Assembly (NCBI GenBank): GCA_017538005.1
Contig: JAFYJR010000083.1
Coordinates: 1 to 5,954 of the forward strand
From: Clostridia bacterium
GTDB taxonomy: Bacteria; Bacillota; Clostridia; Oscillospirales; Acutalibacteraceae
Reading direction: 5' to 3'
DNA length: 5,954 bases
Of the stretch, positions 1 through 5,719 are shown in pieces (within the stretch, counting starts at the first letter, position 1; each line of letters opens with the position of its first letter). Under the pieces are notes generated by a model that ran no database searches, was not told where the DNA came from, and saw nothing but the letters and a program-made list of their open reading frames with translations. A program made the position numbers and the translations under genes.

Positions 1-351
1 CTCAAATGCGTAGCATCCGCATTTGCCCGCCGCGGTCTCCGCAGAAAGCTCATCATATATTGAAGAAGTCTGGTCACCGTTTGTAACAATAGTTCTGTTT
101 CCGCTGACCATGACAGGATTGTAGATAATAAGTGAAGGATCAGAAACCTTTGACTCATCGAAGGGATAAATTACGAGGTTGTCTCCCTCCTTCTTAAAGA
201 TACGGTTTCTGCTGTTTTCGGAGCGGCCCATGATAAAGTATGCAATCGCGGCCTTTGTGCCGTCCTCCGTCTTACCTATGACAATTCCTCTTCCGACATA
301 CTCATTGCCGTGAATGCGGTTGCCCATTGACATAACTTCGTAGATATTCAT
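1..351 (-). CDS. purO: IMP cyclohydrolase, PurO-like (5' part; cut by the left edge)
   Basis: An open frame of 117 codons starts with ATG at 351 and runs off the left edge without a stop, so only the N-terminal half is visible; related proteins are about 200-240 residues. The family closes the ring of FAICAR to make IMP, the last step of de novo purine synthesis, in the cytoplasm. Seen motifs: a YVGRGIVIG strand (residues 18-26), AYFIMGRSENSRNRIF (37-52), YNPV (77-80) and TNGDQT (90-95), which I recognise as typical of the stand-alone IMP cyclohydrolase family (PF07826) and not of the PurH cyclohydrolase domain. It starts 4 nt after the purN stop; AAAGGAG at 365-359, inside the end of purN, lies 7 nt before the ATG. 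In such genomes PurH is usually split, with a separate AICAR transformylase, probably just beyond the edge (inference). The family is secure; the symbol is by analogy with the archaeal enzyme. Confidence 0.88.
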   Translation of the reverse strand, partial: MNIYEVMSMGNRIHGNEYVGRGIVIGKTEDGTKAAIAYFIMGRSENSRNRIFKKEGDNLVIYPFDESKVSDPSLIIYNPVMVSGNRTIVTNGDQTSSIYDELSAETAAGKCGCYAFE

Positions 352-355
352 AAAC

Positions 356-964
356 TTACTCCTTTAACAGTTTCTGACATACAAGTTCCGTGGCTCTGGG
401 AAGAAGAATCCATTCCGCCTCTTCCATTACTCTCTTCTGAAGTGTTGCCGGTGTATCGTTCGGCAGTACCTCGACGGCTTTCTGCATGATTATCTCGCCG
501 CCGTCTGTAATCTCGTTTACATAGTGAACAGTGGCACCCGTAACTTTGACACCGCGTTCCAAAGCGGCGTGATGAACTTTAAGTCCGTACATGCCGTCAC
601 CGCAGAACGACGGTATTAAAGACGGATGAACATTGATGATTCTCTTCGGATACTTTGAAACAAAGTCCGCAGAGAGAACATTTAAGAACCCTGCAAGCAC
701 TATAAGGTCAACATCCATTGATTCAAGGGAATCATACAGCACAGACTCAAAATCCTCCTGCGAACCGCATTCAGACTTGAGGATGGTTATGGCAGGTATG
801 CCGCCCTGTCTTGCGCGCTCAAGAGCGTAAGCGTCTGCCACATTTGAAATAACAGCGACAAACTCGCCATGCGGAATAAGGCCCGCGGCCTTCGCGTCTA
901 TAAGCGCCTGCAGATTTGTGCCGCCTCCGGATACGAGTACGGCAATGTTTGCCTTTTCTTTCAT
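356..964 (-). CDS. purN: Phosphoribosylglycinamide formyltransferase (GAR transformylase)
   Basis: This 202-residue enzyme transfers a formyl group from 10-formyl-tetrahydrofolate to GAR, giving FGAR (step 3 of purine synthesis). Visible motifs, counted from the ATG at 964: VSGGGTNLQALID (11-23) for the phosphate of GAR, the folate-site strand LIVLAGFLNVLS (87-98), NVHPSLIPSF (111-120) and GATVHYVNEITDGGEII (143-159). The catalytic Asn, His and Asp of the family correspond to N111, H113 and D154. Length is normal for single-domain PurN. The frame could also open with GTG at 973, inside the purM stop (GTGA), but GGAG at 976-973 would then have no spacing; it lies 8 nt from the ATG at 964, and a start reading MKEKANIAVLVSGGG also matches family N-termini. 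The gene follows purM by 5 nt and precedes purO by 4 nt, so translation is probably coupled. Confidence 0.95.
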   Translation of the reverse strand: MKEKANIAVLVSGGGTNLQALIDAKAAGLIPHGEFVAVISNVADAYALERARQGGIPAITILKSECGSQEDFESVLYDSLESMDVDLIVLAGFLNVLSADFVSKYPKRIINVHPSLIPSFCGDGMYGLKVHHAALERGVKVTGATVHYVNEITDGGEIIMQKAVEVLPNDTPATLQKRVMEEAEWILLPRATELVCQKLLKE

Positions 965-969
965 TAAAA

Positions 970-2019
970 TCACTCCAGAATTATCTTCTCGGAACCTTTG
1001 ACTATCTTACCAAGGACATATGCGTCCTCACCAAATGAGTGCAGAACTGACAGTGCTTTCTCAACATCGGCAGAAGAAACAACCGCGGTCATACCTACAC
1101 CCATGTTGTATGTATTGAACATATCGTGTTCGGAAATGCCGCCTCTCTCCTGCAACAGCTTAAAGATGGGCAGTACTCGTACTGCAGACTTGTCGATACG
1201 AGCACAGAAGCCTTCAGGAATGCTGCGCGGTATGTTCTCATAGAAACCGCCGCCTGTGATGTGAGACACCGCCTTTACCTTAACGGCATCAAACAGAGCG
1301 AGCATAGGCTTAACATAAATCTTGGTCGGTGTAAGCAGTGTCTCACCCAGAGACTTGCCGTCCAAAGAATCAACGGGAGCCTTAAGCTCTGCCAAAGATA
1401 TATTCTCAATATCAAAAACTTTTCTGACAAGCGAGAATCCGTTTGAGTGAACACCCGAAGACGGCAGAGCGATAATCACATCACCCTCAGCCATAGTCGT
1501 ATTGTCAAGAATCGCCGACTTATCGACAACGCCGACGGAGAAGCCGGCCAGGTCATACTCGTCCTCGGGGTAGAAGCCCGGCATTTCGGCCGTCTCACCG
1601 CCCACGAGGGCGGCGCCCGATTGGACGCATCCGTCGGCTACACCCGAAACAATAGAGGCTATTCTCTCAGGGACATTCTTGCCGCAGGCAATGTAGTCCA
1701 GGAATAAAAGAGGCTTTGCGCCGCAGCAGATTATGTCGTTTACACACATGGCGACGCAGTCTATACCGACGGTGTCGTGCTTGTCCATCAGAAACGCAAT
1801 CTTGAGTTTCGTGCCGACACCGTCCGTGCCGGATACAAGTACGGGATGAACAAGGCCGCTCATGTCGAGTTCAAAGAGACCGCCGAAGCCGCCTATGGCA
1901 CCTATCGCACCGGCGGTCATTGTCTTCGCGACATGAGCCTTCATAAGCTCTACGGCCTTGTATCCGGCCGTTATGTCAACGCCCGCGGAGGCGTATGCTT
2001 CAGATCTGGAGTTTTCCAT
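970..2019 (-). CDS. purM: Phosphoribosylformylglycinamidine cyclo-ligase (AIR synthetase)
   Basis: PurM uses ATP to close FGAM to AIR (step 5). The 349-residue product has the normal length of the family and its full motif series: YASAGVDI at 9-16, GGFGGLFEL at 43-51, LVSGTDGVGTKLK at 61-73 (nucleotide and substrate binding), AMCVNDIICCGAKPLLFLDY at 90-109, GGETAEMPGFY at 140-150, LPSSGVHSNGFSLVRK at 185-200, LTPTKIYVKP at 229-238, HITGGGFYENIPR at 253-265 and MFNTYNMGVGM at 300-310. The ATG at 2019 has a strong GGGGAGG site at 2032-2026, 6 nt upstream and inside the end of purF; only 1 nt separates the purF stop from this start. Its stop lies 5 nt before purN. All expected residues seem intact, and nothing suggests loss of function. 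Confidence 0.97.
   Translation of the reverse strand: MENSRSEAYASAGVDITAGYKAVELMKAHVAKTMTAGAIGAIGGFGGLFELDMSGLVHPVLVSGTDGVGTKLKIAFLMDKHDTVGIDCVAMCVNDIICCGAKPLLFLDYIACGKNVPERIASIVSGVADGCVQSGAALVGGETAEMPGFYPEDEYDLAGFSVGVVDKSAILDNTTMAEGDVIIALPSSGVHSNGFSLVRKVFDIENISLAELKAPVDSLDGKSLGETLLTPTKIYVKPMLALFDAVKVKAVSHITGGGFYENIPRSIPEGFCARIDKSAVRVLPIFKLLQERGGISEHDMFNTYNMGVGMTAVVSSADVEKALSVLHSFGEDAYVLGKIVKGSEKIILE
973..976 (-). promoter_or_regulatory. purN ribosome binding site that decides its start
   Basis: The minus strand reads CTGGAGTGATTTTAATG. GGAG ends at 973 and is 8 nt from the ATG at 964, but it directly abuts the alternative GTG at 973. The spacing supports the ATG as the purN start. The site overlaps the last codons of purM, whose stop is at 972-970. 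Confidence 0.7.
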
Positions 2020-2020
2020 A

Positions 2021-3445
2021 TTATTCCTCCCCTGTCCAGCAGTAAGTGCAGAGTTTCTCGCGAGGGATGCCTATCGAGTCAACCAGACCGTCAAGAGTCT
2101 GGAACTGAAGCGATGAGAGATGAAGCTTTGAGCAGATGGCCGCTCTCATATTCTTTCCTCTCTCTGTGGAGCCGTCAGCGTACTCGTCAAGATGATCAAA
2201 TCCTGCCTCACCTTCAAGTTCCATAATGGTGGCTCTTGTGATGAGTTCCATCTCCGATGTGGAGCGCGAGAAGTTTAAGTATTTGCAGCCGTACATAATC
2301 GGCGGGCACGCGGAACGCATGTGGACTGACGCCGCGCCGTTTTCATAGAGGAATTCAACGGTCTCTCTCATCTGCGTGCCGCGGACTATTGAGTCATCGA
2401 CAAACATGAGGTTCTTGCCCTCTATGAGTTCCCTGACGGGAATCTGCTTCATCTTCGCGACGATGTCACGCTGATTCTGGTTCTGCGGCATAAAGCTGCG
2501 CGGCCAGGTCGGCGTGTATTTGATAAAGGCACGCGCGAAATTTATGCCGCTCTTGTGCGAATAGCCTATGGCATGAGGAGTGCCCGAGTCCGGTACACCG
2601 CAGACGAAGTCAACAAAGGGAAGTTCCGTATTGTTGATATCGTTCTCAGCCATACGCTTGCCGTTTTGATATCTCATTATCTCAACATTTACGCCCTCGT
2701 AAGTCGAGTTCGGATAACCGTAGTAAGACCAAAGGAAAGAACAGATACGCATTTTATCCAAAGCCGGTCTCTCTACTGTATATCCTGAAGGAGTAATCGA
2801 CACTATCTCACCCTGACCGAGTTCATAACAGCTCTCATATCCCACCTTCTCAAAAGCGAAGGACTCAAAGGATACCGCGTATGCGCCGTCCTTCTTTCCG
2901 AGAATGACGGGAAGTCTGCCGAACTTGTCGCGCGCGGCTATAAGTTCTCCGCCGTCCTTCAGTATGAGAATGGAAGCGGTGCCGTCGATCGTATCCTGTA
3001 CAAACTTGATACCCGAGACAAAGTCTTCCTTCATATTTATGAGCGCGGCGACAAGCTCAGTCGTATTTACAAGACCGCCTGTCATGGCGCCGAAATGTCC
3101 GCCTGTCTCATCGAGATAGCGGGAAATAAGTTCGTCTTTATTGTTGACTATACCAACCATACAGATGGCATACGCGCCCAGTTTTGAGCGCATGAGAAGC
3201 GGCTGCGGATCATAGTCGCTTATGCATCCTATGGCGGATACGCCCTTCATCTCGTCAAAGATGTCCTCAAACTTTGTACGAAACGGTGAGTTCTGGATAT
3301 TATGAATCTCCCTCTGAAGACCCTTTTCCGTGTCGTATGCCGCGAGACCTCCGCGACGGGTACCGAGATGTGAATGATAGTCTGTGCCGAAGAACACATC
3401 AAGAAGTACATCGGAAGTGCCTGCGGCACCAAAAAATCCACCCAT
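2021..3445 (-). CDS. purF: Amidophosphoribosyltransferase homologue lacking the glutaminase Cys
   Basis: PurF normally makes phosphoribosylamine from PRPP and glutamine (step 1). The 474 residues show an Ntn/class II amidotransferase domain (about 1-225) and a phosphoribosyltransferase domain (about 235-474). The PRPP loop FVDDSIVRGT (348-357) and GVPDSG (283-288) are intact. Four cysteines, C235 (ICSF), C387 (YGCKY) and C466/C469 (LCTYCW), match the positions of the Fe-S ligands of Bacillus-type PurF. The odd point is the start, MGGFFGAAGT: Gly stands where the Cys nucleophile should be. The usual HVRY, HNGNL and SDTE motifs read as CISDY (74-78), MVGIV (96-100) and NTTE (127-130), so the substrate Arg, the oxyanion-hole Asn and an Asp appear lost. 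An in-frame TAA at 3451-3449 rules out a longer N-terminus. GGAGGA at 3457-3452 is 6 nt upstream. I recall similar MGGFFG proteins in Clostridia and Bacteroidetes. The operon position supports a PurF role, perhaps using ammonia or a partner glutaminase (inference). Confidence 0.9.
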   Translation of the reverse strand: MGGFFGAAGTSDVLLDVFFGTDYHSHLGTRRGGLAAYDTEKGLQREIHNIQNSPFRTKFEDIFDEMKGVSAIGCISDYDPQPLLMRSKLGAYAICMVGIVNNKDELISRYLDETGGHFGAMTGGLVNTTELVAALINMKEDFVSGIKFVQDTIDGTASILILKDGGELIAARDKFGRLPVILGKKDGAYAVSFESFAFEKVGYESCYELGQGEIVSITPSGYTVERPALDKMRICSFLWSYYGYPNSTYEGVNVEIMRYQNGKRMAENDINNTELPFVDFVCGVPDSGTPHAIGYSHKSGINFARAFIKYTPTWPRSFMPQNQNQRDIVAKMKQIPVRELIEGKNLMFVDDSIVRGTQMRETVEFLYENGAASVHMRSACPPIMYGCKYLNFSRSTSEMELITRATIMELEGEAGFDHLDEYADGSTERGKNMRAAICSKLHLSSLQFQTLDGLVDSIGIPREKLCTYCWTGEE

Positions 3446-3457
3446 GAATTATCCTCC

Positions 3458-3488
3458 AAAATAAAAACAGGCAGATACTATCTGCCTG
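3458..3488 (-). terminator. Intrinsic terminator or attenuator between purE and purF
   Basis: On the minus strand CAGGCAGATA (3488-3479), one base (3478) and TATCTGCCTG (3477-3468) form a perfect inverted repeat, giving an 8-9 bp stem with a 3-5 nt loop. It is followed at once by TTTTTATTTT (3467-3458). This is the form of a rho-independent terminator. The 5' arm is made of the last purE codons, the purE stop TAG (3480-3478) sits in the apex, and the T-tract touches the purF ribosome binding site. Because purF is the next gene in the same direction, it is more likely a partial terminator or attenuator than a true operon end. A ribosome finishing purE would cover the 5' arm. Confidence 0.72.
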
Positions 3489-3963
3489 CAATTTCCCTGT
3501 CTGCTTCGAGAACCTTGTCCGCGCCTGTTTTGCGGGCAGCGTCAAGCTTCTCCGCGAGCGCAGCATCCTCCACTGCGAGTATCTGCACTGCGAGCAGGGC
3601 TGCGTTCTGCGCTCCGTTAATGGCAACCGTGGCAACGGGAATGCCCGAAGGCATCTGAACGGTCGCAAGAAGTGCGTCGAGACCGTCCAGCTCGGAAGCC
3701 TTTACGGGTATACCGATAACCGGAAGGGTTGTCCAGGAAGCACATACTCCGGCCAGGTGCGCGGCCTTGCCTGCAGCCGCGATAATAACCCCGAAACCGT
3801 TTTCACGCGCGGTGCTGCAGAATGCCTGCACCTGTGCCGGGGTTCTGTGAGCCGAGTATACGTGTACCTCTGTCTCAACGCCGTAATCTTTCAGGGTATT
3901 TATGCACTTTTCAACAACACCGAGGTCAGAATTGCTGCCCATGATGACTGCTACCTTTTTCAT
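3478..3963 (-). CDS. purE: N5-carboxyaminoimidazole ribonucleotide mutase (class I PurE)
   Basis: Class I PurE converts N5-CAIR, the product of PurK, to CAIR (step 6) and forms an octamer in the cytoplasm. The 161-residue product has the usual length and motifs: MGSNSD (8-13) and SAHRTP (37-42, with the conserved H39) at the nucleotide site, AAGKAAHLAG (63-72), LPVIGIPV (80-87), and GLDALLATVQMPSG followed by VATVAINGAQNAALLA near the C-terminal half. The Arg in SAHRTP and the AAHL motif point to class I, not to the CO2-using class II enzyme. It is the first gene of the operon: a promoter and a leader stem-loop lie upstream, and GGGAGG at 3977-3972 is 8 nt from the ATG. Its stop codon lies in the apex of a terminator-like hairpin before purF. 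PurK is not in the window, so the source of N5-CAIR cannot be seen here. Confidence 0.97.
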   Translation of the reverse strand: MKKVAVIMGSNSDLGVVEKCINTLKDYGVETEVHVYSAHRTPAQVQAFCSTARENGFGVIIAAAGKAAHLAGVCASWTTLPVIGIPVKASELDGLDALLATVQMPSGIPVATVAINGAQNAALLAVQILAVEDAALAEKLDAARKTGADKVLEADREIAGR

Positions 3964-3987
3964 GACAAATACCTCCCGAAAAATGTT

Positions 3988-4017
3988 AAGGCAGCCCTTC
4001 GTACAAAGGACTGCCCT
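3988..4017 (-). promoter_or_regulatory. 5'-terminal stem-loop in the purE leader
   Basis: The minus strand has a 12-bp stem: the 5' arm is 4017-4006 (AGGGCAGTCCTT), the loop TGTACG is 4005-4000, and the 3' arm is 3999-3988 (AAGGGCTGCCTT), with two G-U pairs. From the predicted start near 4021, the stem would begin about 5 nt into the transcript, in a leader of about 58 nt. It could protect the 5' end of the mRNA or bind a regulator. The following bases, AACATTTTT, contain a T-run, but offset by 4 nt, so it is a poor terminator. No known riboswitch class fits this short leader. Confidence 0.6.
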
Positions 4018-4027
4018 GTACTATTTA

Positions 4028-4056
4028 ATTATTACAGAAAAGCGGCAATTTTTCAA
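4028..4056 (-). promoter_or_regulatory. Sigma-A-type promoter of the purine operon
   Basis: The minus strand has TTGAAA (4056-4051, 5 of 6 bases of the -35 consensus), a 17-nt spacer and AATAAT (4033-4028, 5 of 6 of the -10 consensus), preceded by an extended TG (4036-4035). The predicted transcription start is about 4021, giving a leader of about 58 nt before purE. It lies in the only gap over 100 nt in the window, where a new transcription unit is expected. I saw no clear PurR-type operator beside it. Confidence 0.7.
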
Positions 4057-4106
4057 TTAGACAAAGTGACGAATTAAACCACTTAAAGAAGTAAATTTTA
4101 TAACTA

Positions 4107-5174
4107 TTATTCAACCGGTATAATCCAGCCCTTGTTGTCCGAAAGTCTGCCCCACTGCATACCTGTGAGCGTGTCATAGAGCCACTGCGTTGTCGGGCCT
4201 ATCTCGAAGTTGTTGATTGTGTACTTCTCGCCTCTGTATGAGAGCTCGCCGATAGGTGAAACAACAGCCGCAGTACCTGTACCCCAGGCCTCTTCGAGCT
4301 TGCCTGCGCGAAGAGCGTCAAAGAGCTCATCAGCGGAGATCTTTCTCTCCTCTACCGGAATGCCCTTGTCCTTAAGGAGCTCTATGCAGGACTTTCTTGT
4401 GATACCCGGAAGTACCGAGCCCAGAAGTTTCGGTGTAACAACAACGCCGTCAATCTTGAACATAACGTTCATAGCGCCGACTTCCTCAATGTACTTCTGC
4501 TCAACACCGTCAAGCCAGAGTACCTGTGAGTAGCCCTGAAGTTCTGCCTTGTGACCTGCTCTTGTGGAAGCGGCATAGTTACCGCCGCACTTTGCGTATC
4601 CTGTACCGCCGCGAACGGCACGGACATCCTCAGTCTCGATCATGATCTTAACCGGGTTGATTCCCTCAGGATAGTAGCTGCCTGAAGGAGAACCGATAAT
4701 GATAAACTGAGCCTTCTGGATTGTATGAACGCCCAGAGTCTCGTCAACACCGAGCAGGAACGGACGGATATAGAGTGATGTACCCTCAGTATGAGGAACC
4801 CAGTCCTTCTCAACTTTAACAAACTCAACAATAGCCTGAAGCATATCCTCCTCAGGAATCTGCGGAAGGCAGAGTCTCTCAGCGGAATTGTTCATTCTGC
4901 GTACATTTTCAATGGGTCTGAAGAGCTGTACATTGCCCTGTGCGGTGCGATATGCCTTGAGACCTTCAAATATCTCGCAGCCATAGTGGAAAACGGCCGT
5001 AGCGGGGCTGTAGGACAGATTCTCAAACGGAACGATTCTGGCATCATGCCACTGACCGTTGTCATAGTCCATTACGAACATGTGGTCAGAGAAAAGATGA
5101 CCGAAACCGAGAGCGTTTTCATCTGCCGGCTTTGCCTTGGGCGATGTAGTTTTTTCAATTCTGATATCAAGCAT
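4107..5174 (-). CDS. ilvE: Branched-chain amino acid aminotransferase
   Basis: This fold-type IV PLP enzyme moves the amino group between glutamate and the 2-oxoacids of valine, leucine and isoleucine. The 355 residues match the longer BCAT group, not the roughly 300-residue E. coli type. Visible landmarks: LGFGHLFSDHMFVMDY (22-37), FHYGCEIFEGLKAYR (62-76), YIRPFLLGVDETLGV (135-149), GGTGYAKCGGNYAAS (189-203) with the PLP lysine at K195, EEVGAMNVMF (230-239) with the cofactor-ring Glu at E231, LLGSVLPGITR (250-260) and GTGTAAVVSP (298-307). The start at 5174 gives MLDIRIEKTT, a usual family N-terminus. The gene starts 14 nt after the oxidoreductase gamma subunit, so the two are probably co-transcribed. 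No convincing terminator follows its stop; the next element is the purine operon promoter. All catalytic residues are present. Confidence 0.96.
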   Translation of the reverse strand: MLDIRIEKTTSPKAKPADENALGFGHLFSDHMFVMDYDNGQWHDARIVPFENLSYSPATAVFHYGCEIFEGLKAYRTAQGNVQLFRPIENVRRMNNSAERLCLPQIPEEDMLQAIVEFVKVEKDWVPHTEGTSLYIRPFLLGVDETLGVHTIQKAQFIIIGSPSGSYYPEGINPVKIMIETEDVRAVRGGTGYAKCGGNYAASTRAGHKAELQGYSQVLWLDGVEQKYIEEVGAMNVMFKIDGVVVTPKLLGSVLPGITRKSCIELLKDKGIPVEERKISADELFDALRAGKLEEAWGTGTAAVVSPIGELSYRGEKYTINNFEIGPTTQWLYDTLTGMQWGRLSDNKGWIIPVE

Positions 5175-5181
5175 ATTAAAA

Positions 5182-5186
5182 CCCCC
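5182..5186 (-). promoter_or_regulatory. Atypical G-run ribosome binding site of ilvE
   Basis: The minus strand before ilvE reads AATTGGGGGTTTTAATATG. The only purine-rich stretch with proper spacing is GGGGG, 7 nt from the ATG, immediately after the gamma-subunit stop (5191-5189). It lacks the AGGAGG core seen before most neighbours, so initiation may depend partly on coupling to the upstream gene. Confidence 0.45.
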
Positions 5187-5188
5187 AA

Positions 5189-5719
5189 TTAAAGTTCATA
5201 ACCCGCCTTGATGGCGTCTTTGTTTACTGCAAGAAGATCCTGATGACGAGCTGAGACAATCTTGCCCAGAACAGCGTCAACAGCATCAAGTGAGACATCC
5301 AGTTCCTTGAGCATCTTGCCGGTGATAATCATGTTGGCAAGAGTCGGAATCTTCATCTCGGAAGCAAGGCCGGTCGCCGGCACATAGAATACCGAGACAT
5401 CGGTACGGGCAATCTTTCTCTCAATCAGAGAAGAATCGACAAAGATCTTGCCGCCCGGAACAACCGCGTCCTCATATTTATCAAGTGACGGAAGGTTCAT
5501 GACAACAAGCACGTCCGGCTTGTCAACTATCGGAGAACCGATTTCGTCGTCAGAGATAATAACGGAGCAGTTTGCCGTGCCGCCTCTCATCTCAGGGCCG
5601 TATGAAGGAAGCCAGGAGACATGTTTGCCCGCAAGAAGTCCCTCATAAGCCATAAACTTACCGGAGAACAGTATTCCCTGTCCGCCGAAACCCGCGAAGA
5701 GGATATTTAAAGTACTCAT
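5189..5719 (-). CDS. 2-oxoacid:ferredoxin oxidoreductase, gamma subunit
   Basis: This 176-residue protein is the gamma (Kor/Vor/Por C-type) subunit of a TPP-dependent oxidoreductase that splits 2-oxoacid plus CoA into acyl-CoA and CO2 while reducing ferredoxin; the reaction can run backwards. Visible family motifs are FAGFGGQGILFSGK (8-21), LPSYGPEMRGGTANCSVIIS (37-56), DVLVVMNLPSLDKY (69-82), GGKIFVDSSLI (89-99) and the helix IPTLANMIITGKMLKEL (124-140). It has no Fe-S motif, as usual for this subunit. The start overlaps the beta-subunit stop (ATGA), with AGGAGGA at 5732-5726, 6 nt upstream, so the subunits are translationally coupled. The substrate cannot be read from this subunit. The ilvE gene 14 nt downstream hints at branched-chain 2-oxoacids, but 2-oxoglutarate remains possible, so no gene symbol is given. 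Confidence 0.92.
   Translation of the reverse strand: MSTLNILFAGFGGQGILFSGKFMAYEGLLAGKHVSWLPSYGPEMRGGTANCSVIISDDEIGSPIVDKPDVLVVMNLPSLDKYEDAVVPGGKIFVDSSLIERKIARTDVSVFYVPATGLASEMKIPTLANMIITGKMLKELDVSLDAVDAVLGKIVSARHQDLLAVNKDAIKAGYEL

Noticed and set aside
970..973. GTG start of purN overlapping the purM stop (GTGA)
   Set aside because: GGAG directly abuts this GTG and leaves no spacing, whereas it is 8 nt from the ATG at 964, which also gives the family-typical N-terminus.
1126..2226. Several plus-strand open frames of 81-149 codons opposite purM and the end of purF
   Set aside because: They lie antisense to strongly conserved genes and their translations show no recognisable domains; they are by-products of codon use.
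2021..3445. Missing PurF Cys as a sequencing error (TGT read as GGT)
   Set aside because: A single base change could explain the first residue, but several independent glutaminase motifs are altered too, while the frame and the other domain are intact.
3247..3668. Other open frames on both strands around the purE-purF junction
   Set aside because: They overlap the well-supported purE and purF frames and show no family motifs.
3976..3984. CCGAAAAAT on the plus strand as a PurR box
   Set aside because: It matches only part of the CCGAAC-type motif, is single, and coincides with the purE ribosome binding site.
4061..4084. Hairpin after ilvE as its terminator
   Set aside because: The stem is 6 bp including a G-U pair with a 9-nt loop, is AT-rich and has no T-tract after it.
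3964..4106. Purine (guanine) riboswitch upstream of purE
   Set aside because: The leader after the predicted start is only about 58 nt and is mostly one hairpin; the conserved core of a three-way-junction purine aptamer was not seen.
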